Shown piece after piece: positions 16,907 to 25,118 of a stretch of 58,686 bases of DNA. This DNA comes from Micromonospora inaquosa (GTDB lineage Bacteria > Actinomycetota > Actinomycetes > Mycobacteriales > Micromonosporaceae): positions 1 to 58,686 of the forward strand of contig NZ_QGSZ01000222.1 in the NCBI RefSeq assembly GCF_003857055.1, read 5' to 3'. The notes below the pieces were generated by a model, which made no database searches, was not told where the DNA came from, and was given only the letters and a program-made list of their open reading frames with translations. The translations under genes were made by a program, and so were the position numbers. Every line of letters begins with the position of its first letter. The stretch's first letter is position 1.

Positions 16907-16912
16907 CGGCTC

Positions 16913-17833
16913 ATGCTCCGTTCCGTCATCCTCGCCGCCTCCCGGTCATCCCAGGTCGAGCGGCTCGTCGCGACCGCCCCGTACACCCGGGACGTCGTCC
17001 GCCGGTTCGTCGCCGGCGCCGCCACCGACGACGCGTTGCGCGCGACCCGCGGGCTCGTCGACGACGGTCTCGCGGTCACCCTCGACCACCTCGGTGAGGA
17101 CACCGTCACCCCCGAGCAGGCCACCGCCACCCGGGACGAATACCTCAGGCTGCTGAAGATGCTCGCCGCCGCGGGGCTCACCCCGGCCGCCGAGGTGAGC
17201 GTGAAGCTCTCCGCCCTCGGCCAGATGTTCGACGAGCAGTCGGCGTACGACAACGCGCGGGCGATCTGCGCGGCGGCCGACGCGGCGGGCACCACTGTCA
17301 CCCTGGACATGGAGGACCACACCACCACCGACTCGACGTTGGAGGTGCTGAGCCGGCTGCGCAAGGATTTCCCGTCGACCGGCGCGGTGCTCCAGGCGTA
17401 CCTGCGCCGGACCGAGTCGGACTGCCGGGAGCTCTCCTCGGCCGGGTCGCGGGTGCGGCTGTGCAAGGGCGCCTACAAGGAGCCGGAGTCGGTGGCGTAC
17501 CAGTCGGCCCGTGAGGTGGACAGGTCGTACGTCCGCTGCATGAACATCCTGATGTCCGGCGACGGGTACCCGATGCTGGCCACCCACGACCCCCGGATGA
17601 TCGCCATCGGCGAGGACCGGGCCCGGTGGTTCGACCGGGGGCCGGAGCGCTTCGAGTTCCAGATGCTCTACGGCATCCGCCCCGAGGAGCAGGCTCGGCT
17701 GGCCGGCGAGGGCTACACCGTGCGCACCTACGTCCCGTACGGCGACGAGTGGTACGGCTACCTGATGCGTCGGCTCGCTGAGCGCCCCGCCAACCTGGTC
17801 TTCTTCGGCCGTGCCCTGATCTCCAAGAAGTAG
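16913..17833 (+). CDS. Proline dehydrogenase (PutA-type PRODH domain)
   Basis: A 306-residue monofunctional FAD-dependent proline dehydrogenase, oxidising proline to pyrroline-5-carboxylate. The barrel carries VSVKLSALGQ (about 94-103), TVTLDMEDH (about 126-134), AVLQAYLRRTESDC, RLCKGAYKEPESVAYQ (about 180-195), LATHD and the C-terminal YVPYGDEWYGYLMRRLAERPAN that closes the active site. No pyrroline-5-carboxylate dehydrogenase gene is next to it in this window. A TACGCT box points to leaderless expression. Confidence 0.92.
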   Translation: MLRSVILAASRSSQVERLVATAPYTRDVVRRFVAGAATDDALRATRGLVDDGLAVTLDHLGEDTVTPEQATATRDEYLRLLKMLAAAGLTPAAEVSVKLSALGQMFDEQSAYDNARAICAAADAAGTTVTLDMEDHTTTDSTLEVLSRLRKDFPSTGAVLQAYLRRTESDCRELSSAGSRVRLCKGAYKEPESVAYQSAREVDRSYVRCMNILMSGDGYPMLATHDPRMIAIGEDRARWFDRGPERFEFQMLYGIRPEEQARLAGEGYTVRTYVPYGDEWYGYLMRRLAERPANLVFFGRALISKK

Positions 17834-17913
17834 TTTCTCCGGTTCGGCCGACGGGCCGGCGGCGACCCTCGGGTCACCGCCGGCCCGTTTGGGTATCCGA
17901 CTTGCCAATCTTG

Positions 17914-17936
17914 GCTAAGTGCCTTAGCTTTAAGGC
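17914..17936 (+). promoter_or_regulatory. Overlapping inverted repeats, likely TetR operator
   Basis: GCTAAG-TGC-CTTAGC (17914-17928) overlaps GCCTTA-GCTT-TAAGGC (17921-17936), so one half-site is shared by two perfect dyads. They end one base before ATG 17938 of a hydrolase gene cotranscribed with a TetR regulator. The site would cover the promoter and start, giving autorepression. Confidence 0.65.
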
Positions 17937-17937
17937 T

Positions 17938-18738
17938 ATGACTACTAGCCAGGTGCGACGGAACGGCGGACACATCGCGTACGAGGCGCGGGGCGAGGGG
18001 CCGTTGGTCGTCCTCGCGCACGGCATGGGCGAGAACCGGGCGAGCTTCCGGCACCTCGTGCCCCTGCTGGTGGCCGCCGGTCACCGGGTCGCCTCGGTCG
18101 ACGTCCGGGGGCACGGGGAGTCCAGCGCCGGCTGGCCCACGTACGCCCCGGCGGAGGTCGGCGCGGACCTGCTGGCCGTGGTCCGCGACCTCGACGCCGG
18201 CCCGGCCGTCCTGGTCGGCAGCTCGTCCGCCGCGGCGGCGGTCGTCTTCGCCGCCACCGACGCGCCCGAGCTGGTCACCGGCATCGTCCAGATCGGCGCG
18301 TTCGTCGGTCAACCGAAGCTCAACCCGCTGCTGCGGATGGCGATGTGGTCGGTGCTGCACAGCCCCAGACTCTTCGGGATGTTCCACAACACCCTGTTCC
18401 CGGTGCACCGACCCGCCGACGACGCGGCCTACCGCCGCTCGATGGTGGCCAACCTGCGCGAGCCCGGCCGGATGGCCGCGACCCGCGGTGTGATCGCACC
18501 GGCCGAGCCACACTGGACCGCCCGCGCCCCACAGGTGCGGCAACCGGTGTTGGTGCTGATGGGGTCCAAGGACCCGGACTTCCCCGACCCGGGAGCCGAG
18601 GCGCGGGCCGCCCGGCGGCTCTACGGCACCGCCGAGGCCCGGATGATCGAGGAGTCCGGCCACTACCCGCACGCCGACCAGCCGCAGCGCACCGCCGACG
18701 AGCTGCTCGGTTTCCTGGCGGTGTGTGCCGGTGCCTAG
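17938..18738 (+). CDS. Alpha/beta hydrolase
   Basis: A 266-residue alpha/beta-hydrolase fold enzyme. The oxyanion segment HGMGEN is at 28-33, the nucleophile elbow is GSSSA with Ser96 (a GxSxA variant of GxSxG), the acid is in GSKDPDFP and the base His in EESGHYPHAD near the C-terminus. Substrate unknown. ATG 17938 is chosen because it starts the conserved fold and directly follows the operator-like dyads. The stop overlaps the start of the TetR gene, which probably controls it. Confidence 0.88.
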   Translation: MTTSQVRRNGGHIAYEARGEGPLVVLAHGMGENRASFRHLVPLLVAAGHRVASVDVRGHGESSAGWPTYAPAEVGADLLAVVRDLDAGPAVLVGSSSAAAAVVFAATDAPELVTGIVQIGAFVGQPKLNPLLRMAMWSVLHSPRLFGMFHNTLFPVHRPADDAAYRRSMVANLREPGRMAATRGVIAPAEPHWTARAPQVRQPVLVLMGSKDPDFPDPGAEARAARRLYGTAEARMIEESGHYPHADQPQRTADELLGFLAVCAGA

Positions 18739-19306
18739 GGTCGGCCTCAACCAGCAGACCGTCGTACGGGAGGCGGCCCGGCTGGCCGACGAGGTCGGCT
18801 TCCAGCAGCTCACCCTCGCCGCGCTCGCCAGCCGGCTCGGGGTCGCGTTGCCCAGCCTCTACAAGCACGTGCGGGGGGCGGACGCGCTGGCCCAGAAGCT
18901 TGCCGCCCTGGCCACCGCGGAGCTGGCCACCGAGATGACCACCGCCGCCGTCGGCCGCTCCGGTGGCGACGCGCTCCGGGCGATGGCGGACGCCTACCGT
19001 GACTACGCCCACCGGCACCCGGGCCGCTACCCGGCGACGCAGCGGGTGCCCGACCCGGCCGACCCGGAGCACGTCGAGGCGGGCGAACGCGCCGTCGGTG
19101 CCGTCGCCGCCGTACTACGCGGGTACGGGCTCACCGGTGACGACGTGGTGGACGCGACCCGCGCGCTGCGCAGCGCCCTGCACGGCTTCGTGACCCTGGA
19201 GGCCGCTGGCGGTTTCGGCCTGCCCCAGGACGTCGACCGCTCGTACCACCAGTTGATCGCGAGCATGGACATCTCGTTCCGCTCCTGGCCGGGCACCGGC
19301 CGGTGA
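18731..19306 (+). CDS. TetR/AcrR family regulator with WHG-type C-terminal domain
   Basis: A 191-residue repressor. The N-terminal helix-turn-helix is seen in LTLAALASRLGVALPSLYKHVRG (split, about 27-49). The C-terminal half with LRSALHGFVTLEAAGGFGL fits the WHG ligand-binding domain. The start overlaps the hydrolase stop by eight bases (GTG 18731; GTG 18725 possible), so the two genes are coupled. Overlapping dyads before the hydrolase gene are the obvious operator. The inducer is probably a substrate or product of the hydrolase (inference). Confidence 0.88.
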   Translation: MPRVGLNQQTVVREAARLADEVGFQQLTLAALASRLGVALPSLYKHVRGADALAQKLAALATAELATEMTTAAVGRSGGDALRAMADAYRDYAHRHPGRYPATQRVPDPADPEHVEAGERAVGAVAAVLRGYGLTGDDVVDATRALRSALHGFVTLEAAGGFGLPQDVDRSYHQLIASMDISFRSWPGTGR

Positions 19307-19362
19307 GCGGGTGGCCGGGCCGATCGGCCCGGGGCGGCCTCACCGCGTCCAGGTATTGGTCG

Positions 19363-19368
19363 TACCCT
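19363..19368 (+). promoter_or_regulatory. -10 box of the peptidase gene (leaderless)
   Basis: TACCCT ends seven bases before GTG 19376. Confidence 0.45.
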
Positions 19369-19375
19369 TCGGCGG

Positions 19376-20665
19376 GTGACTGACGAGGTGCAGCGGCCAG
19401 CACCACGGCGGCTCTGGCCGCTGTGGACGGTGCTCGTGGTGGTCTTCCTGCTGCTGGGCTGTGGCCTGCCGGCCGCGCTCGTCGTCGGAGTGATCCGGGA
19501 GACAGGCGCGCGAACCACTGTCAGTCGGGTCGGTTCCTCGGCGGCCGACGACCCGGCCACCGCCGTGGCGCGCGGGTTGTCCGACCGGATCACCGCCCAA
19601 CTCCACCGGCAGTCCGCGGCACTCCTCGCCGGCGATCGCACAGGATTCCTCGCCGTCGCCGACCCCGTCGCCCACAACGACCTGGGCCGACGCTTCAACG
19701 CACTACGCGAGCTCAAGGTGACCGGTTGGCGAGCCGAGCCGACCGGGCTGCCCGTGCCGATCATCGGCAAGCCCGGTGAGTGGCGGCTGCTGGTGCGCTT
19801 CCAGTACTGCTTCGTCACGCCGAACTGCCGGCCCAGCCCGGTGCTGATCGGCACCCGGTGGCGGGAGAACGGTGACCAGCCCCGGATGGTCGCCATGGAG
19901 GAATCCAAGTCGGTGGAGACCGGCACCCGACCGTGGGAGATCAGCGACCTGGCGGTCGCCGTCGGCGCGCGGACCATCGTCGCCACCACCCCGGCGCTGC
20001 GCGGCAAACTGCCCGGCCTGCTCGCGCAGGCCGAGGCGGCGGCGAAGGTCGCCGACGGGTACGCGGTGACCGGATCACCGCCGGACCGGTACCGGATCTT
20101 CTACGCCGGGCGCACCGAGTGGCAGCGCTGGTACGGCGGGGAACGCCCAGAATGGACCGGCGGTTACGCGGTCACCGTGGGCGGCGGTCACCACGAGGTG
20201 GTGCTCAACGCCGAAGGGCTCCCCAACAGCGGCACCGACGACCTGCTCCGCCACGAGCTGACCCACGCGGCGTCGTTGCCGGAGCGGGGCTACCCGGGCA
20301 AGCTCACCTGGTGGTTGGTGGAGGGGCTGGCCGAGTTCGCCGGTTCCGGCGGCCAGGCGGTCGACAGGTACGAGGGGATCGCCGACGTGCGCAAGATGGT
20401 CCGGGGCGGCTGGGATGGCAAGTTGGAGGGCATCAACCCCGCTGACGACGCCTCGGCCGAACGGGTCGCCGGCAGCTACGGCATCGGCTATCTGGCCGTT
20501 CGGCACCTCGTCGACCGGTACGGGCCACTGCCGCTGCTCACCTTCTTCAAGACCGTGGTGCACGACGGCGGGACCATCGACGCGGCCTCCGAGAAGGCGT
20601 TCGGCGAGCAGTGGTCGACGCTGCACGACGAGTGCGTGGCCTACGTCCGGGCCACCGCCGGCTGA
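19376..20665 (+). CDS. Membrane-anchored gluzincin-like metallopeptidase
   Basis: A 429-residue protein with one N-terminal TM helix (WPLWTVLVVVFLLLGCG, about 14-30) and a large extracytoplasmic part. The C-terminal half has HELTH (293-297), with a third zinc ligand candidate Glu316 in WLVEGLAEF, the HExxH-Glu arrangement of peptidase MA/M1-like gluzincins; YGIGYLAVRHLVDRYG follows. The middle (about 60-200) looks like a beta-rich or NTF2-like domain found in similar actinobacterial proteins. Cysteines 143 and 149 or nearby (FQYCFVTPNCRPS) could form a disulfide. It may be a surface peptidase; the substrate is unknown. Confidence 0.75.
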   Translation: MTDEVQRPAPRRLWPLWTVLVVVFLLLGCGLPAALVVGVIRETGARTTVSRVGSSAADDPATAVARGLSDRITAQLHRQSAALLAGDRTGFLAVADPVAHNDLGRRFNALRELKVTGWRAEPTGLPVPIIGKPGEWRLLVRFQYCFVTPNCRPSPVLIGTRWRENGDQPRMVAMEESKSVETGTRPWEISDLAVAVGARTIVATTPALRGKLPGLLAQAEAAAKVADGYAVTGSPPDRYRIFYAGRTEWQRWYGGERPEWTGGYAVTVGGGHHEVVLNAEGLPNSGTDDLLRHELTHAASLPERGYPGKLTWWLVEGLAEFAGSGGQAVDRYEGIADVRKMVRGGWDGKLEGINPADDASAERVAGSYGIGYLAVRHLVDRYGPLPLLTFFKTVVHDGGTIDAASEKAFGEQWSTLHDECVAYVRATAG

Positions 20666-20696
20666 CGCAGCTCAGAGGTGGTGCGGTGGTGCGCCG

Positions 20697-20702
20697 TACC
20701 AT
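20697..20702 (+). promoter_or_regulatory. -10 box of the ABC efflux operon (leaderless)
   Basis: TACCAT ends six bases before GTG 20709, which also decides that start over a long upstream open frame. Confidence 0.45.
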
Positions 20703-20708
20703 CGATGG

Positions 20709-22097
20709 GTGCGCCGCCTCCAGCCGTCACGGCCCGCCAGCACCAGCCGGCCCCGCCTGCTCGTCGCCCTGACCGCCGTCGTCGTCCTCACCGCCACCAC
20801 CGCCGCGTCCTGCAGCGACGAAGACCTCGACCTCACGCTGGCGTCGGCCGCCCGCAACCCGGTCACCGAGGTGATCGACGCCCCGGCCACGGTGACCGCT
20901 CGTGCCGCCGCGACCCTCACCGCCCCCGCCGACGGCACCCTGTCCAGCCTGCGCGTCCAGTTCGGACAGCAGGTCAAGCGCGGCCAGGTGCTGGCCGTGG
21001 TCGACTCACCGAACGCGCAGCAGCGCCTCCGGCAGGCGAAGGAGGCGCTGACCGCCGCGAAGCGGGCCGGCCGAGGCGTGGGAACGGGCAGTCTGACCAG
21101 CAGCCGACGCGGCACCGACAAGGCCGCCGATGAGGCGTTCGACGCGGCCCGCAAGGCCGCCGACAAGATCGCCGACCCGCAGTTGCGGAACGCGCTGCTG
21201 ACCCAGGTGACGTCCGCGCAACACCAGTACGCGGCCGCCGCGCGCAGCGCCGACCAGGCGGTCCGGGCGGTGCAGCGGGGGATCAACGGGTTGAGCTCCG
21301 CCGTCGGCGCGCTCTCCGCGGCGCAGCGGTTGCAGGCCCAGCAGGCGTACGACCTGGCGAAGGCGACTGTCGACGCGCTCACCCTGCGCGCCCCGATCGC
21401 CGGCGTTGTGCAGCCGGGCGGCAGCCGGGCCGGCGGTGGCGCGAACGCCGGGCTGGCCGGGCTGTTGGAGCAGGCCGGTGGCGCGCAGGCCGCCGGCCTC
21501 GACCCGTCCGTGCTGGCCCCCAAGGGTGGGCCGCCCGCCGGGGTGGACGACGCGGTCGCGGTCGGCGGCCAGGTCACCGCCGGCACGCCGGTGCTGACCG
21601 TGGTGGACACCGGGCAGTTGGGTCTGCTCGCCGAGGTGGACGAGACCGATGTGCTGCTGGTCAAGACCGGCGTGGCCGCCACCGTCGAGTTGGACGCCGT
21701 CACCGGCGCCAGCTACGACGCCACCGTCCGGTCGGTCGACGTGCTGCCCACCAGCTCTGCGCAGGGCGGGGTCACCTACCGGGTACGCCTCGCGCTGGGC
21801 GCCGGAAAGCTGGCCGAGGACGAGCCCGCCCCGACGCCCCGCCCCGGCATGAACGCGATCGTGCACCTGCGGGTACGCGAAGCCGTCGACGCGGTCACCG
21901 TCCCCGCGTCGGCGGTGTTCTCGGCCGACGGCCGCGACGCGGTCTGGGTGGTCCGGAACGGCAAGGCGGACCGGGCGTCGGTGACCGTGGGCGTCCAGGG
22001 GGCCGACCTGGTGCAGATCCTCAACGGCGTGCAGCCCGGCGACCGGATCGTGGTGCGCGGCGCCGACCAGGTCCGCGACGGCCAGGAAGTCCGGTGA
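20709..22097 (+). CDS. MacA/HlyD-like efflux adaptor lipoprotein
   Basis: A 462-residue extracytoplasmic adaptor. The signal peptide ends in a lipobox-like TAASC (Cys35). The biotinyl-lipoyl half-motifs are TLTAPADGTLSSLRVQFGQQVKRGQ, split around residues 70-94, and LRAPIAGVVQPGG (about 228-240), separated by an Ala/Gln-rich helical hairpin (about 100-220). The barrel and membrane-proximal domains follow (VTVPASAVFSADGRDAVWVV, GVQPGDRIVV). It should connect the downstream ATPase/permease pair to the cell envelope. The 4-base GTGA overlap with the ATPase gene shows one operon. Confidence 0.88.
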   Translation: MRRLQPSRPASTSRPRLLVALTAVVVLTATTAASCSDEDLDLTLASAARNPVTEVIDAPATVTARAAATLTAPADGTLSSLRVQFGQQVKRGQVLAVVDSPNAQQRLRQAKEALTAAKRAGRGVGTGSLTSSRRGTDKAADEAFDAARKAADKIADPQLRNALLTQVTSAQHQYAAAARSADQAVRAVQRGINGLSSAVGALSAAQRLQAQQAYDLAKATVDALTLRAPIAGVVQPGGSRAGGGANAGLAGLLEQAGGAQAAGLDPSVLAPKGGPPAGVDDAVAVGGQVTAGTPVLTVVDTGQLGLLAEVDETDVLLVKTGVAATVELDAVTGASYDATVRSVDVLPTSSAQGGVTYRVRLALGAGKLAEDEPAPTPRPGMNAIVHLRVREAVDAVTVPASAVFSADGRDAVWVVRNGKADRASVTVGVQGADLVQILNGVQPGDRIVVRGADQVRDGQEVR

Positions 22098-23020
22098 CCG
22101 AACCCGTCGCGGCGGGTTCGCGCGGCGACCCGTCGACAGGGGAGCGCGTCGCGGCCATCGAGGCGGTGGACGTGTCCCGGACGTACCAGCTCGACGGGGT
22201 GTCGGTGGCGGCGCTGCGAGGGGTGTCGCTGACCGTGCAGCCGGGGGACTACGTGGCCCTGGTCGGGCCGTCCGGGTCGGGCAAGTCCACCCTCATGCAC
22301 CTCCTCGGTGGGCTGGACCGACCCACCGGCGGCCGCCTGGTGATCGGCGGGCGGGACGTCAACACCCTCGCCCCACCGGAGATGGCGACCCTGCGCAACG
22401 AGACGATCGGCTTCGTCTTCCAGGCGTTCTACCTCCTACCGCGTACCTCGGCGGTGGAGAACGTGGCGTTGCCCCTGGTCTATCGGGGGGTGTCGGCCCG
22501 GCAGCGCCGGGAGCGGGCGGCGGCGATGCTCGGCCGGGTCGGCCTCGGGCACCGGCTCGACCACCGGCCCAACCAGATGTCCGGCGGTGAGCAGCAGCGG
22601 GTGGCGATCGCCCGCGCGTTGGTCACCGAGCCGACGGTGCTGTTGGCCGACGAACCCACCGGCAACCTGGACAGTGTCACCGGCGCCGCAGTGCTGGAGC
22701 TGTTGGAGCAGTTGAACGCGGAGTCCGGGGTGGCGCTGGTGATGGTCACCCACGACCAGGAGGTGGCGGCCCGCGCCCATCGTCGGATCACCATGCGCGA
22801 CGGAGTGGTCGTGGCGGACAGCGCACACCCGCACTCCGTTCATGATCGACCGCCGTCCGTTGATCACGGTCGACCTGCGACACTGATCTCCGCTCCCAGC
22901 GCGGAGCCCCGGTCCGCGTCCGGAAGCGGCCCGGGGCACCCGTCCGGTGGCTCCGGTGGCGCCGCCGGAGCCACCGGGCGCCTTCCGCGCGAGGTCGAGC
23001 GGCCCGGAGGTGCGGCGTGA
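22094..23020 (+). CDS. MacB/LolD-type ABC transporter ATP-binding protein
   Basis: A 308-residue ATPase. Walker A GPSGSGKST is at 58-66, followed by the Q-loop FVFQAFYLLPRTSAVENV, signature MSGGEQQRVAIARAL (about 159-173), Walker B LLADEPTGNLD and the H-loop VTHDQEVA. Beyond the normal end (about residue 236) there is a tail of about 70 residues rich in Ser, Gly, Pro and His with no recognisable fold. It shares GTGA overlaps with the adaptor before it and the permease after it. Substrate unknown; the family exports peptides, antibiotics or lipids. Confidence 0.92.
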   Translation: MTEPVAAGSRGDPSTGERVAAIEAVDVSRTYQLDGVSVAALRGVSLTVQPGDYVALVGPSGSGKSTLMHLLGGLDRPTGGRLVIGGRDVNTLAPPEMATLRNETIGFVFQAFYLLPRTSAVENVALPLVYRGVSARQRRERAAAMLGRVGLGHRLDHRPNQMSGGEQQRVAIARALVTEPTVLLADEPTGNLDSVTGAAVLELLEQLNAESGVALVMVTHDQEVAARAHRRITMRDGVVVADSAHPHSVHDRPPSVDHGRPATLISAPSAEPRSASGSGPGHPSGGSGGAAGATGRLPREVERPGGAA

Positions 23021-24201
23021 GGGTCGCCGAAGCGTGGCGGGTGGCGCTGGACGCCCTACGGGCCAACCGGCTGCGCAGTGCGCTGACGATGCTCGGGGTG
23101 ATCATCGGGGTGGCCTCGGTGGTCCTGCTGGTGGCCATCGGCACCGGCACCAAACAGAAGGTCGAGCAACAGGTCGAGGGCCTCGGCTCCAACCTGCTGC
23201 TGGTCGTCCCCGGCCGGATCGAGGTCGGCAACGCGCCGGTCGTCTCGCCGTTGACCCTCAAGGACGTGGATGCCGTCACCCGGGTGGTCGGTGACCCAGA
23301 TCGGGTGGCGGTCACCGTCGCCTCCGGTGCGACCGCGCGGGCCGGCGCCCGTTCCGACTTCACCACCGTGCAGGGCGTCCTGGAGACGACCCCGGCGGTG
23401 TTCACCAGGTCGCTGGCGCGGGGACGCTACCTCACCGGCACCGACGTGGACACCAGCCGACGGGTGGCGGTGCTCGGCGACTCGGTCGCCCGTGCGCTCT
23501 TCCCCGACCGGGACCCGCTCGGCCAGCAGGTGGCGCTGGCCGGGGTGCGGTTCCGGGTGATCGGTGTCTTCGCGCCCCTCGGGCAGAGCCTCGGCGTCGA
23601 CCGGGACGACGAGGTGCACGTGCCGGTGACCGCCGCGCAGCGACTCTGGGGCACCCAGCGGGTCGACGGCATCGCGGTGAAGGCGCCGGACCGGGAGCGG
23701 ATCGACGAGCTGGGCGAACGGATCGTCGCCGAGCTGAACCGCCGCCACCCGGACACCGAGTTCAGCGCTGTCACCCAGCAGCAGATCCTCGGTGTGCTCG
23801 GCGACATCCTCGGTGTCCTCACCGGCGTACTGGCCGCCATCGCCGGCATCTCGCTGCTCGTCGGCGGCGTCGGCGTCTCCAACATCATGCTGGTCAGCGT
23901 CCGGGAGCGGACCCGGGAGATCGGGCTGCGCAAAGCCGTCGGCGCGCGTCCCCGCGACATCGGCGTGCAGTTCCTGCTGGAAGCGGTGCTGCTCACCACG
24001 ATCGGCGGGCTCACCGGAATGGCGCTGGGTGTGGGCACCGCCCTGCTGGTCGACGCGCTGTCGCCCATCCCGGCCGCGATCACCTGGTGGTCGTTGGCGC
24101 TCGCCTTCGGCGTGTCGGCGGTGGTGGGCATCGTCTTCGGGGTGGTTCCCGCGCAGCGCGCCGGCCGGCTCGACCCGGTGGTCGCGCTGCGCACCGAGTG
24201 A
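23017..24201 (+). CDS. MacB-like ABC transporter permease (FtsX family)
   Basis: A 394-residue permease with the MacB layout: one N-terminal TM helix (LTMLGVIIGVASVVLLVAIGTG), a large extracytoplasmic domain (about 45-265) and three C-terminal TM helices. It includes the conserved GVGVSNIMLVSVRERTREIG, split around residues 286-307, GLRKAVGARPRDI and VVPAQRAGRLDPVVALR at the end. It completes the three-gene adaptor-ATPase-permease operon. Confidence 0.92.
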   Translation: MRVAEAWRVALDALRANRLRSALTMLGVIIGVASVVLLVAIGTGTKQKVEQQVEGLGSNLLLVVPGRIEVGNAPVVSPLTLKDVDAVTRVVGDPDRVAVTVASGATARAGARSDFTTVQGVLETTPAVFTRSLARGRYLTGTDVDTSRRVAVLGDSVARALFPDRDPLGQQVALAGVRFRVIGVFAPLGQSLGVDRDDEVHVPVTAAQRLWGTQRVDGIAVKAPDRERIDELGERIVAELNRRHPDTEFSAVTQQQILGVLGDILGVLTGVLAAIAGISLLVGGVGVSNIMLVSVRERTREIGLRKAVGARPRDIGVQFLLEAVLLTTIGGLTGMALGVGTALLVDALSPIPAAITWWSLALAFGVSAVVGIVFGVVPAQRAGRLDPVVALRTE

Positions 24202-24413
24202 GCAGCGCCGGAACAACCGGACGGTGCACGCGGACGGGCGGATACCGGGAGCACGGATCGGGTGAACCGGCCACCGAAACATGATCAGTTGCAGGAAGGG
24301 ATCGCGCCGGTCACAACCGCCCCGCTACCGTACTGGTAACACGCGCGTCGTCGGCCCGGCCCGGAGCATCCGTCGGGTTGGCACGCGCCGGGCATGGGAT
24401 GGGTCGGTGAGCC

Positions 24414-24623
24414 ATGGCCGGGTCACAGTCCGACGGACGGCTGTCGGAGGTCAAGTTCCTGACCGTCGCAGAGGTGGCGACGGTCATGCGGGTGTCGAAG
24501 ATGACGGTCTATCGCCTGGTGCACAGCGGTGAGCTCACCGCCGTCCGGGTCGGCCGGTCATTCCGGGTGCCCGAGCATGCGGTGCACGAATATCTCCGGG
24601 GTGCTTTTCAGGAAACCGCCTGA
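24414..24623 (+). CDS. Excisionase-family helix-turn-helix protein
   Basis: A 69-residue DNA-binding protein with a MerR/excisionase-type winged helix: FLTVAEVATVMRVSKMTVYR then LVHSGELTAVRVGRSFRVPE and a short C-terminal helix. It matches by position and sequence the small regulator that precedes the bS22 gene and a GalE-like gene in mycobacteria (Rv0500A). The target is unknown. The name BldC is not justified: BldC belongs to a related but different subgroup. A TACC-N5-GGTA dyad near 24328-24340 may belong to its promoter. Confidence 0.85.
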   Translation: MAGSQSDGRLSEVKFLTVAEVATVMRVSKMTVYRLVHSGELTAVRVGRSFRVPEHAVHEYLRGAFQETA

Positions 24624-24731
24624 GCCACCACTCCACCCGTCATCGCCAGGCTGACCGGCATCGGTGAGCGTACCGAGTGAGCTTTGCGAGCCCCGCTGTC
24701 GCGGACCGGAGACGGTCGCGACGGGGGCGCG

Positions 24732-24761
24732 TTGGTCCGGCTGACGCCCTCCGGCTACCCT
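24732..24761 (+). promoter_or_regulatory. Candidate promoter of the bS22 gene
   Basis: TTGGTC (24732-24737) and TACCCT (24756-24761) are 18 bases apart, giving a leader of about 125 bases before ATG 24895. The sequence is a plausible SigA-type match only. Confidence 0.35.
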
Positions 24762-24894
24762 GGAGCCCGACCGAGACCCCACCGGCGCGCCCCGCCGCCC
24801 AGACTGGTCCGGTCCGTTGTCCGCAAGCGGTCGCCGTCGCCACCTGCGTGGTGTCATCCGGTCCGCCCCGCACGTTGTATCGAAAGGCTGTCGT

Positions 24895-24996
24895 ATGGGC
24901 TCGGTGGTCAAGAAGCGCCGTAAGCGCATGGCTAAGAAGAAGCACCGCAAGCTGCTGCGCAAGACCCGCGTCCAGCGTCGCCGTCTCGGCAAGTGA
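24895..24996 (+). CDS. Small ribosomal subunit protein bS22 (AURKAIP1/COX24-like)
   Basis: A 33-residue, extremely basic protein: it starts [19 protein letters not shown] and ends RVQRRRLGK. This is the actinobacteria-specific 30S protein bS22 seen in mycobacterial ribosome structures, homologous to the AURKAIP1/COX24 C-terminal domain. GAAAGG stands eight bases before the ATG. The gene lies between the excisionase-like regulator and the GalE-like epimerase, the same order as Rv0500A-Rv0500B-galE2. It is easy to miss because of its length. Confidence 0.92.
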   Translation: MGSVVKKRRKRMAKKKHRKLLRKTRVQRRRLGK

Positions 24997-25118
24997 TCGC
25001 CGCCGGGCTCACGGCCCGGCGTTCGGCGTCACTTGCCAAACTGTCGACCTCCGGAGGCTCAGGTGATCAGGCCGTGGTCGTCCCGGCTCGGTCCATCCTG
25101 CCGGGGTAGGTGTGTCAG

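Noticed and set aside
24328..24340. TACC-N5-GGTA dyad upstream of the excisionase-like gene
   Set aside because: Four-base arms are too short to call an operator; only mentioned with the gene.
24414..24623. Naming the excisionase-like gene bldC
   Set aside because: Sequence and gene order match the Rv0500A-type regulator, not BldC.
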